From: a virus
Length of the DNA stretch: 33,571 nt
Virus record (IMG/VR): IMGVR_UViG_3300037041_000414
Span: 1-33,571 of that record
Strand: one strand, 5' to 3'
The notes under the pieces are model-generated. The model had not been told where the DNA came from. It made no database searches and worked only from the letters and a program-made list of their open reading frames with translations. The translations under genes were made by a program, and so were the position numbers. This document shows, piece by piece, positions 27,938-33,571 of the stretch; within the stretch, counting starts at the first letter, position 1; the number at the start of each line of letters is the position of its first letter.

Positions 27938-29695
27938 TTAAACAATTCCCGACACGGTGGCCAATCGCGTCACAAAATTCAATTTGACCTCCGTGATTTG
28001 GCCGAAAACCACGGATCCGTTTTTGTACATGCGGACCGTCTTGGACCAATCGAAATTGGTCAAATCGGAACACGAAAATTCGAATGAAAAATCGAATTGG
28101 AATTGGGTCGCCGTTGGGTTCCTCGGATCGTCAATGTAATGAAACAACGTGTACAAATTGTTGGCGTTGTTTTCCTTGAACCAAAACGGATAATTTTGAC
28201 GGGCCGACGGTGGAACGTTGTTTCCGTTCACGATCACGGGTCCACCCGTGAACGAATCGGGATAATTGTCACGGACGGATCCGCTTGTCATGGACGCCCC
28301 GTCCCAAATCAACAATTTGTAATTGAACCCCGTGTCGTCATTGACCAACATGGCGGACGTGTAATCGGACAACGCCCCACCAAAAAAAACATTCACAATT
28401 CCACCCGCCCAATTTTCGAAATACTCATAAAAATTTTGACGGATTTGATCCTCCCGTGTTCGAACGGGTGACAATGGCAACGAAACCGTATATTGTCCCG
28501 ATTGGGCGGGATTGAATGGAACGTTCCAATCAACGATGTCGTTGAATCTTGGCGCGGCCTCGTTCCCGATATATTCCTGGGCGTCGGGTTGATATTCAAA
28601 ACGGCCAAACGCCCAACGTTCGCGATCGATCCATGAAAAACAAATTTTGTTTTCCTCGATCTTGTTGTCGTTCAACAATTGTTCGGTGTCGATCCATGTG
28701 GTGGTCCCTTGGAAAAAATCCTTTCGTTCAAACACCAATGTGTTCCCGAACAACCGCCAATCCGCGTTGAATGTTGGTTTCAATATGTTGTCCAAAAACG
28801 AACCCAATGTTTCCACGGGCAAATTTTCGGAAATCAACATGAAATTGGTTTCGTCTTTTTTGAATCCCTTTCGAACCTGGGCGGACCACAACACGGTGTT
28901 CCAATACGGTGACGCGGGATTGTTCAAAATGGACGATTGGAATGTCAATCCACATTTCCCGCACACGTTCAAAATGTAATCGCGGACCAATGCGGACGGG
29001 TGATAAAAACCGCACGGGATCACCCATTCGGCGATTTCGCCATTGATGTCACCGATCAATTGAAACGCGCCCCATGGGGACAAATTGGATTCGTTGCAAT
29101 CGCTTTGTGTGCAATCGGTCCCAGGTAACGCGCAAACGATCGAACACACAATGAAAAACACCACGAACAACGGCAACAACACCACGAACAACGGGATCAA
29201 AATAATGTCCACCAAATACACCAACAAAAACGCGACCCACAAAATCACCAATTGAATGAACGCGGGACGGTGGTCGATACAATATCGCATGGCGGGACGG
29301 TTTTGATACAAAAACCCGTTCCAATTGTCCCACAAAATGGTGGATTGGACACAATTCAAATCGGGGGTTGTTTCGATCGCGTTGGCTGAAATCCAACATT
29401 CGGGTTCACACCAATCAATGGCGTCCCCTTTGATCACCCCAACGAATTGTGGGGTCCCACAACAATCGTCCCACACCTCGATCGGAACCTCGTTCGCGAA
29501 TCCGTTGGGATTATCGATCAACGCCGTTTTCAAAATTTGATACCCGTCGTCGAAAAACGTCAACTCCGACGAAAACGATTTCGCGGTTTGACCCTCTGCG
29601 TCGGATCGTCGCAACGTGACCTCAAATGTGGACGTCCCGTCCATTCGGCCCGTGATCCAAACGCCGTTCAACTTTATTTTGATTGATGAATTCAT
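27938..29695 (-). CDS. Distal tail / baseplate protein with internal hydrophobic segment, 585 aa
   Basis: The gene directly after the tape measure (ATGA overlap), the place of distal-tail or hub proteins. The N-terminus is beta-type (MNSSIKIKLNGVWITGRMDG, STFEVTLRRSDAEG), as in such proteins. Residues 145-190 are an almost uninterrupted hydrophobic run (LVILWVAFLLVYLVDIILIP, then LFVVLLPLFVVFFIVCSIVC), long enough for two membrane spans and flanked by Cys clusters (CIDHRP, DCTQSDC). The rest is beta/aromatic tail-like sequence. A membrane-crossing hairpin in a tail protein suggests a role in penetrating host membranes during DNA entry. Confidence 0.7.
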   Translation of the reverse strand: MNSSIKIKLNGVWITGRMDGTSTFEVTLRRSDAEGQTAKSFSSELTFFDDGYQILKTALIDNPNGFANEVPIEVWDDCCGTPQFVGVIKGDAIDWCEPECWISANAIETTPDLNCVQSTILWDNWNGFLYQNRPAMRYCIDHRPAFIQLVILWVAFLLVYLVDIILIPLFVVLLPLFVVFFIVCSIVCALPGTDCTQSDCNESNLSPWGAFQLIGDINGEIAEWVIPCGFYHPSALVRDYILNVCGKCGLTFQSSILNNPASPYWNTVLWSAQVRKGFKKDETNFMLISENLPVETLGSFLDNILKPTFNADWRLFGNTLVFERKDFFQGTTTWIDTEQLLNDNKIEENKICFSWIDRERWAFGRFEYQPDAQEYIGNEAAPRFNDIVDWNVPFNPAQSGQYTVSLPLSPVRTREDQIRQNFYEYFENWAGGIVNVFFGGALSDYTSAMLVNDDTGFNYKLLIWDGASMTSGSVRDNYPDSFTGGPVIVNGNNVPPSARQNYPFWFKENNANNLYTLFHYIDDPRNPTATQFQFDFSFEFSCSDLTNFDWSKTVRMYKNGSVVFGQITEVKLNFVTRLATVSGIV

Positions 29696-32600
29696 TTCGC
29701 TTTGTTTCGGATTCGTTGGTTTTTGTAATCCAAACGGGACACGATCCCGTGGATCCCCCGTTCGTCAATCGACAACGCCAATCCCTTTTGATCACGGATC
29801 GCCGTTTCAATTCGTTCCAATTTGGATTCCATGGCCTTGTTGTTCATGGCCACCATTCGTTCGTTGATTCCTTTGGTCAACATTGGATCACGACCCGCAT
29901 GGATCGCCTCCAATACGGGACGCCATTGACGGGTTTTTTCCTTGGTGATCACGAATTCGCCACGGTGAACAACCCCCGCGGGTTGATATTTTCCACCGTC
30001 GCCCGTATATCCACCCTCTGCGAACGATCCCGCGGCGGCCCTGGCTTGGGCACGGGCGGAAACCAATCCCGCGGCCAATGCGATCAACGTGGCGGCGATC
30101 GTGAACGGCGCGGCGGCCCCACCCTCGGCGGCGGCCTTGGCGATCGCGACCGCTGAATTTGCGACCAACTCAATCGCGGCCAACGCTTGTTGTGCGCGGA
30201 CGAACTTGGCCTTTTGTTCATTCAACTTTGTCAACCTTTGTTCCTCGATTTGCAACAACTCCGCGTTTCCCTTTTCTGCGATCTCTGCGGCGGCGTCCAC
30301 ACGACGTTGTTGGGCGGAAATGGCCGTTTCGGTTTGTTGAATTTGGGCGTTGATCACCGCGTTGGCCAAATCCAACGTCGCTTTCAAAACGTCCTCAATT
30401 CCTTGTTGGATCGCTTTTTTTCGGTCCTCCGCTTGTTTTTTGGTTTGTTCGGTTTCGTCCTCCAACAATTCGATCGATCGGTCGTGATATTCTTGTTTGG
30501 TTTTCAAAATGTCCAAATCCGCTTTTTTCACAATCAATTCCCGTTCCTCGGTGGTCAATTCGACATTCCTCAATTCGGCGTCCCTTTCGGCTTCAATGGC
30601 GGCGATCTTGGCCTCCCTTTCGCGATCCAATGATTGTTGGATCAACGCCAAATTCGCGTTCAATTGTTGACGGATTTGATTTTGTTCCTCGGTTCCCCTG
30701 GCTTCGCCCAATTGTTTGATCAACTTGGATCGTTCGGCCTCCAATTTTTGGGTGTTTTTTTCCTCCAATGTGATCCGTTTTTCCGCTTCAACCTCTGCGA
30801 TCGCCTCCAATGTTTGTTGGCGTTTTTTTTCGGCCTCGGTTCTCAAATCGGTGATTTTGTCCTCGGTTTCGCTTTCAATCAACAACAAACCGTTTTGTTT
30901 GATTTGCGCGAATTGTGTCGCCACCTCGGTCGTATATGTTCCCTCCTTTCGTGAATCTTCGATTCGATTGGCGATTTCGTTTTCCCAAATTTCGCGTTCC
31001 TTTTGTGCCAATCCACGAATTTGGGCGATCCGTTCGTCCAATGTTTTGGGGTTCGCCAAAACGGTGGGTTGAAAATTCAATTCAATTTTTTGTTTGGCCA
31101 ATTCCCGATCCAATGACAATTTCAATTTGGCGATCGCGTCGCGAATTTTTTCCGCCTCCTTTGGATCGATTCCGCCCAATTTGATCGGTTCCTTTGCGGC
31201 CTTGGTGAAATTGGTGACGGTTTGTTGGACCTTGTTGATCGCGTCGTCGGTTTGACCCACGATCCCCAAAAAATAATCGAATCCCGATTGTCCCGATTCG
31301 TCAATCAATTTTTGTTGTTCCTCGTTCAAAACCAAAAACGGGTTGTTGGTTTCGAATTGATTGGCGGCGTTTGAAACCGTTTCGTTCAATCGGTTGATCG
31401 CACCGTTCGCGCCCTCGGTTTCCTCTCGGACTTGGCGGATTTGTGCGGATTGTTGATTGTACAATGTTTCGCCCTGGGCCGCGTTCCCCGTTTCGATCCA
31501 ATCCTCGGTGGCCTTGGCGGCTTTCTCGGTTTGTTCTGCGATCGCTTTGACCGCGGCCAATTGTTGGGCCGACAAATTTTTCAATGATTCGGCGACAACT
31601 TTATTTCCTCCGACCAACTTGGACGGATCCGCCGTCAACACGATCGGGTTTTTGGCCACATACGCGCCCAAATCCGTGATCGAATTTTCAATGAATGTTT
31701 GGGCTTGGATTTGTTTGGACAACAAATCGGTGATCACCTTTTGACCCGCCTCCGCGGCGGCCTTGGCTTTGATCGAATTGACCAAATTTTGATACGCAAT
31801 GTCCAATTGTTCGACGAATTTTTTTTCGTCGGAAATGTTTTTCAACGTGATCCCGTATTTGGAATTGATTTCATTGATCAATTTCGAACGTTCCGCGGAT
31901 CCCGCGTTTGTTTTCTTTAACGCCCCAAACAATTGATCCAATTCGCGTTGTTCCTGGGCGACGGATTGATTCATTTGATCCGTGAAATCCGCCATGGCTT
32001 GTTGTTCAATGGACAATTTTTTTGTTTCTGCGGCGGCGTCGTCAACCCCGAAAATGTAATCGGAAAACAACGCCAACAATGTGGTGATCGCCCCAATGAT
32101 AAAACCAATCGGATTTGATTTCAACGCCGTGTTGAACGCTTTGGTTGCGCCCGTCGCGACGCTTGTCGCAACCGCTTGGGCCGACGTGGCCCCCGTCAAT
32201 AAATTGGTCGCGGACGCGGCGGCCCGTGTGAAAAACGCCTTGGCCTTGGTCAACGCCAAACCCAATTGTTCACGGACCAACAATATTTTGAATCGGGCCT
32301 CATAAAGTATTTCCGCTTGGATCGCGGCCTTTCGTTGGCCAACATAAAACGCAACAACACCCGCCAACAACAACAACGTTCGGCGATTATCTTCAATGAA
32401 TTTTGGAATTGATCCCAACACTTGGATCAAACGGGACGCCCCATTGACGAACAATTCGAAAACGGGCAACAACCCCTCCCCAATGGTTCGTTTCAATTCG
32501 GTCCAATTTCCCTCCAATGTGGACAAACGTCCCGACGTTGATTGTGACAACTTATCGGTCAAACCAAAAAACCGTCCACCCTCGGACGTCAATGATTTGA

Positions 32601-33249
32601 AACCCTCCTCCAAATTGGCGAATGAAATCCGACCCTCCGATCCTAATTTTTTGACCTGGCCCTCGGTGACACCCAATTGTTTGGCGAATTCCCCAATGAT
32701 CGGGACACCCGCCTCGGTCAATTGGTTGATGTCCTCCGCGAACAATGTCCCTTGGACACGGGCCTTTCCGTAAATGACCGCCAATTCATTGAAATCCTTT
32801 CCCGTGGCCGACGCAACGTCACCGATCCGTCCCAACGTGGTTTGTAATGATTCAACGGGTTCACCAAACGCCAACAACGATTTCCCCGCTTGGTTGACTT
32901 GTTCGGGGGTGAATGGCGTTTTGATTGAAAATTGTTCCAAATCCGCGAAAACTTCCTTGGCTTTGTCTGCGGATCCCAAAAATGTTTCCAATGAAATTTG
33001 GACGCTTTCGTAATCTGCGACGGCTTGGATCGCACCCTTTCCGAAATCAATGGCGGACGCGGCGATCGAAATCCCCCCAAACGCGGCGGCGGCCCCCGCC
33101 AATGTTTTTTTCAATCCCGAAACGGCGGTTTCGGTTTGTTTGGTTGCGGTTCCCACATTGGTGATCCCCGATTTGATCGCGTCCAATTCGCGGCGCATTT
33201 GTGACGTGTCCGCTTGTAATTTGAACAAAATGTTTTTGACCTCGGCCAT
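29692..33249 (-). CDS. Tape measure protein, 1,185 aa
   Basis: Sets tail length and is ejected ahead of the DNA. The N-terminus (MAEVKNILFKLQADTSQMRR) and the segment around FSIKTPFTPEQVNQAGKSLL with AEDINQLTEAGVPIIGEFAK (residues about 110-195) match the tape measure N-terminal domain. Hydrophobic stretches lie at about 289-302, 377-400 and 1043-1063. Long Glu/Lys/Gln-rich coiled coil fills about 700-1000. The C-terminus has the frequent FAEGGYTG-x-GG ... AGVVHRGEFV signature (about 1075-1100). At roughly 1.5 angstrom per residue, the tail would be near 180 nm. It starts nine bases after the stop of the chaperone extension frame. Confidence 0.95.
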   Translation of the reverse strand: MAEVKNILFKLQADTSQMRRELDAIKSGITNVGTATKQTETAVSGLKKTLAGAAAAFGGISIAASAIDFGKGAIQAVADYESVQISLETFLGSADKAKEVFADLEQFSIKTPFTPEQVNQAGKSLLAFGEPVESLQTTLGRIGDVASATGKDFNELAVIYGKARVQGTLFAEDINQLTEAGVPIIGEFAKQLGVTEGQVKKLGSEGRISFANLEEGFKSLTSEGGRFFGLTDKLSQSTSGRLSTLEGNWTELKRTIGEGLLPVFELFVNGASRLIQVLGSIPKFIEDNRRTLLLLAGVVAFYVGQRKAAIQAEILYEARFKILLVREQLGLALTKAKAFFTRAAASATNLLTGATSAQAVATSVATGATKAFNTALKSNPIGFIIGAITTLLALFSDYIFGVDDAAAETKKLSIEQQAMADFTDQMNQSVAQEQRELDQLFGALKKTNAGSAERSKLINEINSKYGITLKNISDEKKFVEQLDIAYQNLVNSIKAKAAAEAGQKVITDLLSKQIQAQTFIENSITDLGAYVAKNPIVLTADPSKLVGGNKVVAESLKNLSAQQLAAVKAIAEQTEKAAKATEDWIETGNAAQGETLYNQQSAQIRQVREETEGANGAINRLNETVSNAANQFETNNPFLVLNEEQQKLIDESGQSGFDYFLGIVGQTDDAINKVQQTVTNFTKAAKEPIKLGGIDPKEAEKIRDAIAKLKLSLDRELAKQKIELNFQPTVLANPKTLDERIAQIRGLAQKEREIWENEIANRIEDSRKEGTYTTEVATQFAQIKQNGLLLIESETEDKITDLRTEAEKKRQQTLEAIAEVEAEKRITLEEKNTQKLEAERSKLIKQLGEARGTEEQNQIRQQLNANLALIQQSLDREREAKIAAIEAERDAELRNVELTTEERELIVKKADLDILKTKQEYHDRSIELLEDETEQTKKQAEDRKKAIQQGIEDVLKATLDLANAVINAQIQQTETAISAQQRRVDAAAEIAEKGNAELLQIEEQRLTKLNEQKAKFVRAQQALAAIELVANSAVAIAKAAAEGGAAAPFTIAATLIALAAGLVSARAQARAAAGSFAEGGYTGDGGKYQPAGVVHRGEFVITKEKTRQWRPVLEAIHAGRDPMLTKGINERMVAMNNKAMESKLERIETAIRDQKGLALSIDERGIHGIVSRLDYKNQRIRNKAK

Positions 33250-33258
33250 GGTGATGTT

Positions 33259-33372
33259 TTATTTGTTTTTTTCCATTGCTTCATTCCGTTCGTCCACAAT
33301 CTTGAAAAACGTGTTGATCGTTTGATAATATTCGTCAATTGACAACGATTCCAACGCTTTCATTTCGGTCAC
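33259..33372 (-). CDS. Putative -1 frame extension of the tail chaperone (gpT-like)
   Basis: A frame ending in TAA at 33259 that is -1 relative to the chaperone gene and is open upstream through the whole end of that gene, back past the T_TTT_TTT heptamer. The readable protein has ATIEIGRYIDEIQYVNQIIC, then SLSIDEYYQTINTFFKIVDE and a Lys/Asn end. Alone, it could start at a GTG (33372) or ATG (33363). More likely it is made as the C-terminal part of a fusion of about 247 residues, as gpGT in lambda. Confidence 0.55.
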   Translation of the reverse strand: MTEMKALESLSIDEYYQTINTFFKIVDERNEAMEKNK

Positions 33373-33571
33373 GCGGTTTTCACAAATGATTTGGTTGACA
33401 TATTGGATTTCGTCAATGTATCGCCCGATTTCAATCGTTGCAAAATTTGACGAAACCGATCGTTTGCGGGGGCGTTTGCTTTCAAATATTCGTGAATATC
33501 GGTTGACGATATTTCGGAATACTTTGTTGTGTGTGCGAACGCCCGTTGGACAAAAAAATCGAAAACCTGGG
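33369..33571 (-). CDS. Putative tail assembly chaperone, 3' part (second end of the split gene)
   Basis: The right end of the gene described at 1-557, repeated here through the 127-base overlap. On the circle, the frame passes from base 1 into 33444 and ends at a TGA at 33369-33371 with the C-terminus KSNMSTKSFVKTA. The stop overlaps a GTG of the extension frame. The last 25 residues in this frame look less protein-like than the -1 frame over the same bases, a further sign of a frameshift. Confidence 0.55.
   Translation of the reverse strand, partial: QVFDFFVQRAFAHTTKYSEISSTDIHEYLKANAPANDRFRQILQRLKSGDTLTKSNMSTKSFVKTA
33445..33571. repeat. Terminal overlap, right copy (circular closure)
   Basis: Identical to bases 1-127. 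The start of the overlap falls at the A-run/T-run boundary caaaatttg (33441-33449), inside the region where the chaperone gene changes its apparent coding frame, so this junction deserves checking against raw reads. Confidence 0.9.

Noticed and set aside
27933-27940. TAATTTTG (minus strand) as a promoter before the 1,084-residue gene
   Set aside because: It begins with the TAA stop of the preceding gene, lies six bases from the next ATG and has no -33 partner.
1-33571. Plus-strand genes
   Set aside because: Open plus-strand frames exist almost everywhere, but they mirror real minus-strand genes, have low-complexity Phe/Arg/His-rich translations, and show no domain or promoter. The AG depletion makes TAG stops almost impossible on the plus strand and so lengthens chance frames.
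1-33571. tRNA genes, CRISPR arrays, insertion sequences, integrase or lysogeny genes
   Set aside because: I looked for cloverleaf-like segments, regularly spaced repeats, transposase motifs and tyrosine/serine recombinase motifs and saw none that could be supported.

Overview
The window is one complete, circularly closed tailed-phage genome. Bases 1-127 are repeated exactly at 33445-33571, so the unique circle is 33,444 bp. All recognised genes lie on the minus strand, packed with ATGA stop/start overlaps. I found no integrase, repressor, tRNA or CRISPR array. A 1,185-residue tape measure protein, a portal, a capsid module and both terminase subunits point to a long-tailed (siphovirus-like), probably virulent phage. 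The host is inferred to be a member of Bacteroidota: early promoters match the TTTG - 19/20 bp - TAnnTTTG consensus of that phylum, Shine-Dalgarno sequences are missing, and many starts are instead preceded by AAC-repeat A-rich leaders.

In the direction of transcription (descending coordinates) the circle starts just below a terminator-like hairpin near 11205-11236. The early block (11102 down to about 2962) holds many small unknown genes, a RecT/Bet recombinase, a tandem-HTH protein, a DUF1376-like replication initiator, a second replication-type protein, SSB, a small membrane protein and a winged-helix protein. Three well-formed promoters (upstream of 11102, 10085 and 8556) and a fourth related site (upstream of 4800) share an upstream GTTGAA-type inverted repeat, so the early genes look coordinately controlled.

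Packaging follows (TerS 3074-2508, TerL 1978-713). Then, unusually, come the tail genes: a tail-assembly-chaperone pair spanning the contig junction with a likely -1 frameshift, the tape measure (33249-29692), a distal tail protein with a long internal hydrophobic segment, and two large Cys-rich tail proteins. Only after these come the portal (23597), a MuF-type minor head protein fused to an HExxH metallopeptidase-like domain, the scaffold and the major capsid protein (18392-17367). The last stretch (17294-11287) carries a probable tail tube protein, a strong terminator, an amidase endolysin, a holin, a probable single-gene spanin, neck proteins and a membrane protein.

The most striking signal covers the whole window. 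The dinucleotide AG is almost absent from the plus strand (CT on the coding strand): 0 AG against 37 GA in bases 1-600, 2 AG in the first 1,800 bases, and 0 AG against 23 GA in 30001-30600 by hand count. Plus-strand CT is also depleted; in the stretches I checked it remains mostly where the genetic code makes coding-strand AG unavoidable. Survivors in both orientations concentrate in CCWGG and in TCTGCG/CGCAGA, whatever the reading frame. This looks like intense DNA- or RNA-level counter-selection that I cannot tie to a known system.
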